Source of the DNA: Flavobacteriaceae bacterium
GTDB taxonomy: Bacteria; Bacteroidota; Bacteroidia; Flavobacteriales; Flavobacteriaceae
Assembly (NCBI GenBank): GCA_030618945.1
Contig: JAUXCI010000027.1
Span: 1-15,426 of the forward strand
Length of the DNA stretch: 15,426 bases
Direction: 5' to 3'
In this document: in pieces, positions 7,050 to 14,462 of the stretch
How the letters are laid out: every line of letters starts with the position of its first letter
How positions within the stretch are numbered: position 1 is the stretch's first letter
Notes under the pieces: model-generated
Database searches by the model: none
What the model saw: the letters and a program-made list of their open reading frames with translations, nothing else
What the model was told of the DNA's origin: nothing
Translations under genes and position numbers: made by a program

Positions 7050-8354
7050 GTGATCAGAATTTCTAAAACAATATCAAATAACATTGCTGCTGACTTTATG
7101 CAGAAAGCGTTGAGCTGGTCTCAAAGCTTCGATGAAATGGTTTTTCTGGAATCCAACAAAAATCTTCAAACCATCAAACAGAAGTATGGCGAATTTGATG
7201 CCATCCTGGCCGTTGGAGCCGAAAAAAGACTGGCAATAGCCTCCCAAAATTCGTTTGAACAATTAAAAGAATTTCAGGCCCGTCAAAAGGATTTCCTATT
7301 CGGATATTTAAGTTATGATCTTAAAAATGACATTGAAGAACTTTCTTCGAGCAACGATGATTATTTAGATTTTCCCGAATTGTATTTTTTTCAACCCAAA
7401 AAGATTTTTATATGGAAAAAAAATGTCCTTCAGATGCTTTATCTAACAGCTTATGCGGGTGAAATACAAAGTGATTTTAAAGAAATAAGCCGAACCCTAA
7501 TTTTGCCAGCGAAACATTTTAACAAACCAAATATTTCCTCAAGGTTGTCAAAAAATGATTATTTCGAAAAAGTTGACGAGGTCATGGAACATATTCATAG
7601 AGGAGATATTTACGAGGTCAATTTTTGCCAGGAATTTTACGCAGAACATTGTGAAATTGACACTTTGAATGTTTACAAAAAATTAAACATGATCTCTCAG
7701 GCCCCTTTTGCATGTTATCTTAAACTAAACGATAAGTATTTACTTTGTGCTTCGCCTGAAAGATTTGCAAAAAAAGAAGGTGAAAAGATAATTGTTCAGC
7801 CCATTAAGGGAACTGCAAGAAGATTGTCTGACAAAAATAAAGATCAAAAACTGGCCGATTCCTTAGTTCTGGACCCAAAAGAAAGAGCAGAAAATATAAT
7901 GATAGTTGACCTTTTGAGAAATGATCTTTCTAAAAACGCGGTTAAAGGCAGTGTGATCGTAGAAGAGCTTTGCAAAGTATATTCTTTTAAGCAAGTTCAT
8001 CAGCTAATATCAACTGTGGTTTGCCAGGTAAATCCAGATGATAATCCGGTGGAAATTATAAAAAATTTATTTCCCATGGGAAGTATGACAGGTGCCCCAA
8101 AAATATCTGCCATGAAAATTATAGACGAAGAAGAAGAAACAAAAAGAAGTCTCTATTCCGGAGCCGTTGGCTATTTTACTCCAGACAACAATTTTGATTT
8201 CAATGTGGTGATAAGAAGCATCTTATACAATCAATCTAATAAATATGCATCTTTTTCGGTGGGAAGCGCCATAACCTCCCAATCCATTATTGAAAAAGAA
8301 TATGAAGAATGCTTGTTAAAGGCAAAAGCATTGATGCATGCCCTTTCTAGTTGA
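7050..8354 (+). CDS. pabB: Aminodeoxychorismate synthase component I (PabB-like chorismate-binding enzyme)
   Basis: This enzyme converts chorismate and ammonia to 4-amino-4-deoxychorismate on the way to p-aminobenzoate and folate. The 434 residues comprise a variable N-terminal domain (1-165) containing the FGYLSYDLKNDIEEL block common in Bacteroidota members, then the chorismate-binding domain with RGDIYEVNFCQ (184-194), SPERF, PIKGTARR (251-258) and FPMGSMTGAPK (341-351). Lys253 in PIKGT is the residue that in PabB attacks chorismate; anthranilate synthases have Ala there, so PabB is preferred over TrpE. The start is GTG at 7050: an in-frame TAA lies directly before it, and relatives begin with a similar basic peptide at this distance. 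No pabA or pabC is adjacent, so the glutaminase partner must be encoded elsewhere. Its stop codon is 12 bases from that of the convergent argH. Confidence 0.9.
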   Translation: MIRISKTISNNIAADFMQKALSWSQSFDEMVFLESNKNLQTIKQKYGEFDAILAVGAEKRLAIASQNSFEQLKEFQARQKDFLFGYLSYDLKNDIEELSSSNDDYLDFPELYFFQPKKIFIWKKNVLQMLYLTAYAGEIQSDFKEISRTLILPAKHFNKPNISSRLSKNDYFEKVDEVMEHIHRGDIYEVNFCQEFYAEHCEIDTLNVYKKLNMISQAPFACYLKLNDKYLLCASPERFAKKEGEKIIVQPIKGTARRLSDKNKDQKLADSLVLDPKERAENIMIVDLLRNDLSKNAVKGSVIVEELCKVYSFKQVHQLISTVVCQVNPDDNPVEIIKNLFPMGSMTGAPKISAMKIIDEEEETKRSLYSGAVGYFTPDNNFDFNVVIRSILYNQSNKYASFSVGSAITSQSIIEKEYEECLLKAKALMHALSS

Positions 8355-8366
8355 TTATCACAAAAA

Positions 8367-9653
8367 TCACAACTTGATGGCCTTATCCATTTTAGCCTGA
8401 ATCTTATCTAAAGCTAGATTTCCCAGACTTCCAAGGTGTGAATGCATCACTTTTTTATCAGGTTTAAAATCTCCTTTGACAACCTTTTCTCCCACAATTT
8501 TATAGGCATCTCTAAACGGAACTCCATTTTGGACCAACTGATTCACTTCTTCAACAGTAAAAAGGTAATCGTAGATATTATTGTCTAAAATATTCCTATT
8601 GACTTGAATATTTTCCAAAGAAAAACTAAACATCTCTAAGCAGGCTTTTAAACTCTGTATGGCAGGAATCAAACCTTCCTTAAGCAATTGTAAATCTCTG
8701 TGATACCCACTGGGAAGGTTATTCGTGATCAAAGTTAATTCATATGGCAGGGCCTGAATTTTATTGCATTTTCCCCTGATAAGTTCAAAAACATCCGGAT
8801 TCTTTTTGTGAGGCATGATACTGGAACCCGTCGTTAATTCATCGGGGAAAGAAACAAACCCGAAATTCTGACTCATATATAAACAAATATCCATGGCAAA
8901 CTTAGAAAGTGTACCAGCTACCGAGCTCATAGCGAATGCTAGAGACTTTTCTGTTTTCCCCCGGCTCATTTGAGCTGCTACAGAATTTATTTTTAACTCC
9001 CCGAAGTCCATAGCAGACGTGGTAAACGCTCTATCAATAGGAAAGGAGCTACCATAACCTGCTGCTGACCCCAACGGATTCTGATCGCTTATTCGATAAG
9101 CCGCATTTAACAGGTATATATCGTCAATCAAGCTCTCTGCATAGGCTGAGAACCACATTCCAAAAGAAGATGGCATGGCAACCTGCAAATGGGTATATCC
9201 GGGCAGCAAATTTCCTTTGTATTCCTCTGACAATTTCATCAAAAGGTCAAAGAATTCCAGGACCATATCTTTTATCATCTTTAGCACGTCCTTTACGTAT
9301 AAATGCACATCCACCAGGACCTGGTCATTCCTGGATCGTGCTGTATGAATCTTTTTACCGGTATCGCCCAACTTTTCAGTAAGCATAAATTCAATCTTTG
9401 AATGCACGTCTTCAAAATCACCCTCAATAGTGAATTCACCAGCTTCAATGAGTTTGGCAATAGATGTAAGCTCTCTATCAATAGCGTCAATTTCTTCTTT
9501 GCTTAACAAGCCGATCTTATGTAACATTTTAGCATGCGCCAGGGAACCAATTACATCGTATTTGGCCAATACCAAATCCAGTTCCCGGTCATTTCCAACG
9601 GTGAACAGATCTATTTTCTTATCCGTACTAAATCCTTTATCCCAGAGTTTCAT
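8367..9653 (-). CDS. argH: Argininosuccinate lyase
   Basis: This enzyme splits argininosuccinate into arginine and fumarate, the last step of arginine synthesis. It belongs to the fumarase/aspartase superfamily and works as a homotetramer with active sites shared between subunits. Visible in 428 residues are the three superfamily regions: HTARSRNDQ (103-111), GYTHLQ with His155 as the likely catalytic acid/base histidine, and the mobile signature loop GSSIMPHKKNP (276-286), which contains the catalytic serine. Length matches Bacteroidota ArgH, slightly shorter than the ~460 of proteobacterial forms. MKLWDKGFSTD is the usual N-terminus, supporting ATG at 9653. It is the last gene of the minus-strand operon, 42 bases after argE, the largest gap in the cluster. 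No terminator hairpin is seen after its stop, where pabB ends in the opposite direction. Confidence 0.97.
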   Translation of the reverse strand: MKLWDKGFSTDKKIDLFTVGNDRELDLVLAKYDVIGSLAHAKMLHKIGLLSKEEIDAIDRELTSIAKLIEAGEFTIEGDFEDVHSKIEFMLTEKLGDTGKKIHTARSRNDQVLVDVHLYVKDVLKMIKDMVLEFFDLLMKLSEEYKGNLLPGYTHLQVAMPSSFGMWFSAYAESLIDDIYLLNAAYRISDQNPLGSAAGYGSSFPIDRAFTTSAMDFGELKINSVAAQMSRGKTEKSLAFAMSSVAGTLSKFAMDICLYMSQNFGFVSFPDELTTGSSIMPHKKNPDVFELIRGKCNKIQALPYELTLITNNLPSGYHRDLQLLKEGLIPAIQSLKACLEMFSFSLENIQVNRNILDNNIYDYLFTVEEVNQLVQNGVPFRDAYKIVGEKVVKGDFKPDKKVMHSHLGSLGNLALDKIQAKMDKAIKL

Positions 9654-9695
9654 AAGTTCTTATTTTTTTATTTCTGTCTAAACACAAACAGTTCA

Positions 9696-10754
9696 CTATA
9701 AAATATTTTTCAAAAGTTCAATATACAACGCTATTCCTTCATCGATTTCCTTCTCATAAATAAATTCATCAGCTGTGTGTGACCTCAGTGAATCTCCAGG
9801 TCCTAATTTAAGAGATGGGCAAGTCAGGTTAGCCTGATCTGATAAGGTTGGAGAACCATAAATATCTCTTCCCATATTTTTGCCGGCAAGAACTATTTCA
9901 TGATCCAATGGAATAGATGACGAATTCAACCGAGTTGACCTTTCTTTTACCTCGACGTCAACATTTTTTTTGACAATATTGAGCACTTCTATATTGCTAT
10001 ACAGGTCATTCACCCTGACATCAACCACAAAATGACAAACAGCTGGAACAACATTATGCTGATTCCCGGCGTCTACCTGGGTAACGGTCATTTTTGTATC
10101 ATTCAGCGTTTCAGACACTTTATCAAATTTATAGGTCTCAAACCATTTGATGGCATCCATGGCTCTATAAATAGAATTAATTCCTCTAGAATGGGCCGCG
10201 TGAGACGATTCGCCCTTTGCATAACAATCAAGGACCAACAAACCTTTCTCAGCAACTGCCAAATTCATGTGCGTCGGCTCCCCAACTATTGCAAAATCAA
10301 TCTCAGGCATCAGCGGAACCATATACCGAATCCCATGAACTCCAGAATTCTCCTCTTCAGCCGAAGCCAGCATAATAAGGTTATATTTTAAATCTTTTTT
10401 ATCATAAAAATAAGTGAAGCAGGCAAGCAAGGATACCAAACAGCCGCCGGCATCATTAGAACCCAAACCAAATATTTTTCCTTCAGAGAGCTCGGCCTTA
10501 AAGGGATTCCTGATATAACCCTTATTGGGTTTTACCGTGTCATGGTGAGAATTAAGTAAAATACTGGGCTTGTTTTTGTCAAAATATTTATTGATTGCCC
10601 AAATATTATGATGCTGTCTTTGGTATTTAATTTCATTTTCCTTGACAAAGTTTTCGATAAGTATAGCCGTCCCGTCTTCTTCTCCTGAAAAAGACTGGGT
10701 ATTGATCAGATCCATCAATAACTGCTTTGCTCTTTGTGTTAGTCTATCTTTCAT
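9696..10754 (-). CDS. argE: M20-family deacylase, N-acyl-citrulline/ornithine deacetylase (ArgE type)
   Basis: A di-zinc M20 amidohydrolase of 352 residues. Metal and catalytic residues are visible: His70 and Asp72 in NSHHDTV, bridging Asp101 in LGSNDAGG, the acid/base glutamates in SAEEENSG (133-135), Glu159 in IVGEPT, and the late ligand His326 in RSHTADEF. A lid/dimerisation domain with SSHAAHSRG lies between. Because the operon encodes an acylornithine carbamoyltransferase instead of ArgF, the expected substrate is acylcitrulline, yielding citrulline, rather than acetylornithine. Whether the acyl group is acetyl or succinyl cannot be read from this protein. Related M20 enzymes include DapE and LysK, but the context between argB and argH decides for arginine. 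Its ATG overlaps the argB stop codon (ATGA, 10751-10754), so translation is probably coupled. Confidence 0.88.
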   Translation of the reverse strand: MKDRLTQRAKQLLMDLINTQSFSGEEDGTAILIENFVKENEIKYQRQHHNIWAINKYFDKNKPSILLNSHHDTVKPNKGYIRNPFKAELSEGKIFGLGSNDAGGCLVSLLACFTYFYDKKDLKYNLIMLASAEEENSGVHGIRYMVPLMPEIDFAIVGEPTHMNLAVAEKGLLVLDCYAKGESSHAAHSRGINSIYRAMDAIKWFETYKFDKVSETLNDTKMTVTQVDAGNQHNVVPAVCHFVVDVRVNDLYSNIEVLNIVKKNVDVEVKERSTRLNSSSIPLDHEIVLAGKNMGRDIYGSPTLSDQANLTCPSLKLGPGDSLRSHTADEFIYEKEIDEGIALYIELLKNIL

Positions 10755-11530
10755 AAGGTTAGTGAAGTGTGTTGCATACCATTGTTTCTAATTAATTCAG
10801 GCATCCCAATGATAACTTTTTTGACACCGTTTTCCAAGGATTCAAAACAGTTCTCAAGTTTAGGCAGCATCCCTTCTGCAATGATTTTATCGGCCTTCAA
10901 CTGTTCGTATTTATTTTTATCAATATCGGCAATGACCGAGTCATTATCATCAATATCCAATAAAACTCCTTTTTTATCAAAGCAATAAATCAATTCAACC
11001 TCAAAATTACCTGAAAGTCCTTTGGCCAATTCACTGGCAATTGTATCTGCATTGGTGTTTAACAACTGACCTTTTTTATCATGAGTAATCGCCGAAAATA
11101 CCGGAACTATCCCATTATTCAGAAAAAGTTCAATTGATTTATTTTCAATGGAATCGACATCACCTGCATAACCATAATCAATATCCTTTACAATCCTTTT
11201 ATGGGCTGTGATCGTATTGGCATCGGCTCCCGTAAGCCCAATAGCATTACAATTGTTAGCTTGAAGCTCTGCCACAATATTCTTGTTTAACAAACCCGCG
11301 TAAACCATAGTTACTATTTCAAGATTTGCCTCATCGGTGACCCTTCGTCCTCCTATCATTTTTGTTTGCAATCCGAGAGAAGCTGCCAATTCAGTGGCTC
11401 TTTTACCTCCTCCATGAACAAGAATCTTTAAGGAATCCATGTCTGAAAAATCTTTAAGGAAAGATTGCAGTTGTTTCCTCTCATTGATTACGTTTCCACC
11501 TATTTTAACAATTCTCAGTTTTTCCTTCAT
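10751..11530 (-). CDS. argB: N-acylglutamate kinase
   Basis: This kinase phosphorylates the gamma-carboxylate of N-acetyl- (or here possibly N-succinyl-) glutamate. The 259 residues show the amino-acid-kinase fold: KIGGNVI near the N-terminus (phosphate binding), LVHGGGKRATELAASLGL (substrate-binding glycine loop), GGRRVTDEANLE with the arginine typical of ArgB, IGLTGADAN, and NTNADTIASELAKGL towards the C-terminus. There is no long N-terminal helix of the kind found in arginine-inhibited hexameric ArgB proteins, so feedback inhibition of this enzyme by arginine is not predicted; that is inference from length only. The start lies 6 bases after the argF' stop, and the stop overlaps the argE start. 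Confidence 0.95.
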   Translation of the reverse strand: MKEKLRIVKIGGNVINERKQLQSFLKDFSDMDSLKILVHGGGKRATELAASLGLQTKMIGGRRVTDEANLEIVTMVYAGLLNKNIVAELQANNCNAIGLTGADANTITAHKRIVKDIDYGYAGDVDSIENKSIELFLNNGIVPVFSAITHDKKGQLLNTNADTIASELAKGLSGNFEVELIYCFDKKGVLLDIDDNDSVIADIDKNKYEQLKADKIIAEGMLPKLENCFESLENGVKKVIIGMPELIRNNGMQHTSLTL

Positions 11531-11536
11531 AATTCA

Positions 11537-12499
11537 TTATTTAATGAGATCCATCTCTTCCAATATTTTCTTTAACACAATCTGGGCGGAAAAAGTTCTG
11601 TTATTTGCTTGTTCTATCACAAGAGAATTCGATGAATCAAGTACAGCATCACCAACCACCACATTTCTTCGAACAGGAAGACAATGCATAAATTTAGCAT
11701 TATTGGTCAATGCCATTTTTTCGGTATCAATCATCCATAAAGGATCCTTATTGATAACCTTCCCATAATCCTTAAAAGCACTCCAGTTTTTGGTATATAT
11801 AAAATCAGCATTTTTAAATGCCTTTTTCTGATCGTACTCTATCATGCTATCCCCGGTTATTTTCTTATCCAGCTCATATCCTTCCGGATGTGTAATCACA
11901 AACTCCGCGTCCTGTTTTTGCATCATCTGTACAAAAGAGTTAGCTACTGCATGAGGCAGGGCTTTGGGATGTGGAGCCCAGGATAAAACTACTTTAGGCT
12001 TAGCCTTCTTTTTATTTACATGCTCTGCAAGAGTTATTGCATCTGCCATGGCCTGTAAAGGATGGCCTACTGAACTTTCCATGTTAACAATAGGAACAGT
12101 AGCGTATTTTGCAAAGCCGTTTAGTACCATTTCATCCTGATCTTTTGACTTGTCTTCTAAAGAGGCAAAAGCCCTGATGGCAATGATATCACAAAACTGA
12201 GAAATGACCTGAGCCGCTTCTTTGATGTGTTCCGGTTTTCCCTGATTCATAATTGTCCCATCTTCAAACTCCAGGGCCCACCCTTCTTTGTCAAAATTCA
12301 TGACCATGCTGTTCATCCCAAGATTCTGAGCGGCTTTTTGAGTACTCAACCTCGTTCTTAAACTTGGATTAAAAAACAATAGACCAATGGTTTTATACTT
12401 TCCAAGCTCTTTGAATTTCAGAGGGTCTTGTTTTATACTTCTCGCCTCTTCCACCCACTCAGGCAGGTTATCAATATCATTTACAGTTAAATAGTTCAT
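11537..12499 (-). CDS. argF': N-acylornithine carbamoyltransferase, probably N-succinylornithine type
   Basis: This enzyme transfers a carbamoyl group from carbamoyl phosphate to acylated ornithine, giving acylcitrulline. In 320 residues the carbamoyl-phosphate motif SLRTR is at 46-50, HPLQ at 146-149 and HCLPVRRN at 272-279; ordinary ornithine carbamoyltransferases instead have STRTR, HPxQ and HCLPA. The segment GWALEFEDG and GKPEHIKEA (73-95) is that of the AOTCase/SOTCase group. Pro89 before Glu-His falls where, by my alignment from memory, the Xanthomonas acetylornithine enzyme has Glu92 and the Bacteroides fragilis succinylornithine enzyme has Pro90, a position known to set specificity. 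I therefore favour N-succinylornithine. Start and proB stop share ATGA (12496-12499), so the two are probably coupled in translation. Confidence 0.9.
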   Translation of the reverse strand: MNYLTVNDIDNLPEWVEEARSIKQDPLKFKELGKYKTIGLLFFNPSLRTRLSTQKAAQNLGMNSMVMNFDKEGWALEFEDGTIMNQGKPEHIKEAAQVISQFCDIIAIRAFASLEDKSKDQDEMVLNGFAKYATVPIVNMESSVGHPLQAMADAITLAEHVNKKKAKPKVVLSWAPHPKALPHAVANSFVQMMQKQDAEFVITHPEGYELDKKITGDSMIEYDQKKAFKNADFIYTKNWSAFKDYGKVINKDPLWMIDTEKMALTNNAKFMHCLPVRRNVVVGDAVLDSSNSLVIEQANNRTFSAQIVLKKILEEMDLIK

Positions 12500-13290
12500 G
12501 ATTGTATTTTTAAAATTTTTGTAAAAGGAACCTTGTCATTCATCGCATTAATCATGAAATTATCACCAATTCCATTGACGATCCAAGTTTCAATATTTTT
12601 CTTTTTTAATATTTCTAAGGCTTCAATCTTTGACAACATCCCCCCGGTTCCCTGAGAAGATTTTTCATCAGCGATTTCAATTTTTATTATCTCAAGGTCA
12701 TCCACTATTTTGATGGTGGATTTATCTTTTTTATCTATACTTTTTTTTGTGTAGATACCATTTGTGTTAGTCGCGATAATCACCAAGTCTACCTTGAGCA
12801 AGCTTGCCGTTAAGGCCGCCAACTTATCATTGTCACCAAATTGAATTTCATCCGTGGCCACAGTATCATTTTCATTAATAATTGGGATATAATTATTCTC
12901 TAACAAGACATTGATTGTATTTACAATGTTTTCTTTGGATTTTTCCCTCTTAAAATCAGCATACGACAATAAACATTGTGAGGTCAATAAACCCAGCTCT
13001 CTAAAATTTTCCTGAAAGATTCTCATCAGGTGGGGCTGCCCGATAGCTGCAAGAGCTTGTTTGACATTAATCTCCTTTCCGTTTGACTCAAGCTGAACGA
13101 ATTGTTTGGCAACGGCTATTGCCCCTGAACTCACAATAACGAATTCATACGCGTCTTTCAATTCTGAGATTTGTCTTCCAATATCCTCTATCTTACCCCT
13201 GGAAATCTGGTTGGTTTCCTTGGTTAAAGTATTGGTACCTATTTTTAAAAGTACCCTTTTTTTATCTGACTTGCCCATTTCCATATACAT
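12496..13290 (-). CDS. proB: Glutamate 5-kinase, short form without PUA domain
   Basis: This enzyme phosphorylates glutamate to gamma-glutamyl phosphate, the first step of proline synthesis. Amino-acid-kinase motifs are present: LLKIGTNTLT (14-23), VIVSSGAIA (51-59), IINENDTV (137-144), FGDNDKLAALTA (151-162) and GTGGMLSK (214-221). At 264 residues it ends where Escherichia coli ProB (367 residues) would begin its C-terminal PUA domain, so it is the single-domain form; this is common enough not to imply damage. Three closely spaced ATGs (13290, 13284, 13278) could start translation, all inside the 3' end of proA; the third (MGKSDKK) gives the shortest overlap and is also plausible. Proline feedback in the family acts on the kinase domain, so inhibition may persist without PUA. 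Confidence 0.95.
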   Translation of the reverse strand: MYMEMGKSDKKRVLLKIGTNTLTKETNQISRGKIEDIGRQISELKDAYEFVIVSSGAIAVAKQFVQLESNGKEINVKQALAAIGQPHLMRIFQENFRELGLLTSQCLLSYADFKREKSKENIVNTINVLLENNYIPIINENDTVATDEIQFGDNDKLAALTASLLKVDLVIIATNTNGIYTKKSIDKKDKSTIKIVDDLEIIKIEIADEKSSQGTGGMLSKIEALEILKKKNIETWIVNGIGDNFMINAMNDKVPFTKILKIQS

Positions 13291-14458
13291 ACCATTTGTT
13301 AGTTACCAGGTGCTGTAGTCCGATAGGGCCTCTCTGGTGTAATTTATCCGTACTTATGGCCAGCTCACCTCCCAATCCGAATTGAAAGCCATCAGTAAAT
13401 CTTGTCGAAGCATTTTGATAAACTGCTGCAGCGTCTACAGCTCCTAAGAATATTTCTGCTTCTACCGCATCCTCTGTCATAATCGACGCTGAATGACCGC
13501 CTCCATAGGTGTTGATTTTGCTAATGGCCTCCTGAGTAGAAGCAACCTCTCCAATAAGTATTTTATAATCTAAAAATTCCTCATACCAAATCGCCTCTTC
13601 CGTAATTGTTGTGGTCTCAGGCGTATCATGTAAATGCATATCAACAAGCACTTCAACTTTATGCGATTTTAGTTTTTGAATGAGTTCAGTTAAAAATATT
13701 TTAAATCCAGGTAAATTTTTATTGATCAACACCTTATCCAGGGCATTGCACGCAGAAATCTTTGTGACTTTTGCATTGAGAATTACATCAAATGCTTTTT
13801 CTTTATCCGCTTCACTTGAAACATAAACAAAATTGTTTCCCCTTCCACTAACCACTACCGGGCAAGTAGCGTATTCTTTAACAAAACTGATCAGTTTTTC
13901 TCCACCTCTTGGGATGATCAAGTCAATTTTTTGACTAGGATGTTTCAAAAATTCCTGGGTTTCGGTTCTGCTATAGTTCAAATATGTTACCCATTGTTTA
14001 CTAATACCATTTGCATCAAGCGCCTGATGCCAAAGATTGACTATAGCGTTATTAGAATACAAAGCTTCTTTACCACCCTTTAACAGGATCTTATTTCCCG
14101 ATTTAAATGCAATTCCACCCGCTTCAATAGTTACGTCAGGTCTTGATTCATAAATGATCATAATTGTCCCAAAGGATGCCGTCTTATTATATATTTCCAA
14201 CCCGTTATCATGGGTAAAATGAAACTTTTCTATCCCAACTGGGTCCTCTTGTTCCGCTAGTTGCCTTAGGGAAAGAACCATGCCTTTTATCTTTTCCTCA
14301 TCTACTTTCAATCTATCGTACATGGCAAGATCGTTTTGATCAAAGCCCTGTATATCAATTTGATTTTCCTTTAAGATCATCTCCTTATTCGCAATAACAA
14401 GATCTGCCATTTTAAGCAGGACTCTGTTTCTTTGATCTATAGATAATATGGATTCCAT
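13262..14458 (-). CDS. proA: Glutamate-5-semialdehyde dehydrogenase (gamma-glutamyl phosphate reductase)
   Basis: This NADPH-dependent enzyme reduces gamma-glutamyl phosphate, the product of ProB, to glutamate semialdehyde, which cyclises to pyrroline-5-carboxylate. It has the aldehyde-dehydrogenase fold: IYESRPDVT and GGIAFKSGNKILLKGGKE (cofactor domain), LIIPRGGEKLI, the catalytic cysteine in KISACNALD (Cys237 counted from 14458), and the C-terminal STRFTDGFQFGLGGELAIST block. I choose ATG 14458 (MESILSIDQRN), 4 bases after the argD stop, because relatives begin with this helix. The longer frame from 14491 adds 11 unconserved residues and overlaps argD by 29 bases. That gives 398 residues, the normal length. 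It overlaps proB, its functional partner, by 29 bases at most. Confidence 0.95.
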   Translation of the reverse strand: MESILSIDQRNRVLLKMADLVIANKEMILKENQIDIQGFDQNDLAMYDRLKVDEEKIKGMVLSLRQLAEQEDPVGIEKFHFTHDNGLEIYNKTASFGTIMIIYESRPDVTIEAGGIAFKSGNKILLKGGKEALYSNNAIVNLWHQALDANGISKQWVTYLNYSRTETQEFLKHPSQKIDLIIPRGGEKLISFVKEYATCPVVVSGRGNNFVYVSSEADKEKAFDVILNAKVTKISACNALDKVLINKNLPGFKIFLTELIQKLKSHKVEVLVDMHLHDTPETTTITEEAIWYEEFLDYKILIGEVASTQEAISKINTYGGGHSASIMTEDAVEAEIFLGAVDAAAVYQNASTRFTDGFQFGLGGELAISTDKLHQRGPIGLQHLVTNKWYVYGNGQVR

Positions 14459-14462
14459 TGTA

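Noticed and set aside
10032..10391. Plus-strand open frame of 119 codons opposite argE
   Set aside because: It is antisense to conserved M20 catalytic motifs, has no recognisable product and an unlikely composition; it is a shadow frame. The same applies to the smaller frames opposite argH, argB, argF', proB and argD.
12496..13290. proB as a truncated pseudogene because it is about 100 residues shorter than the Escherichia coli enzyme
   Set aside because: All kinase motifs are present and the stop codon is coupled to the argF' start; it is the known single-domain form lacking only PUA.
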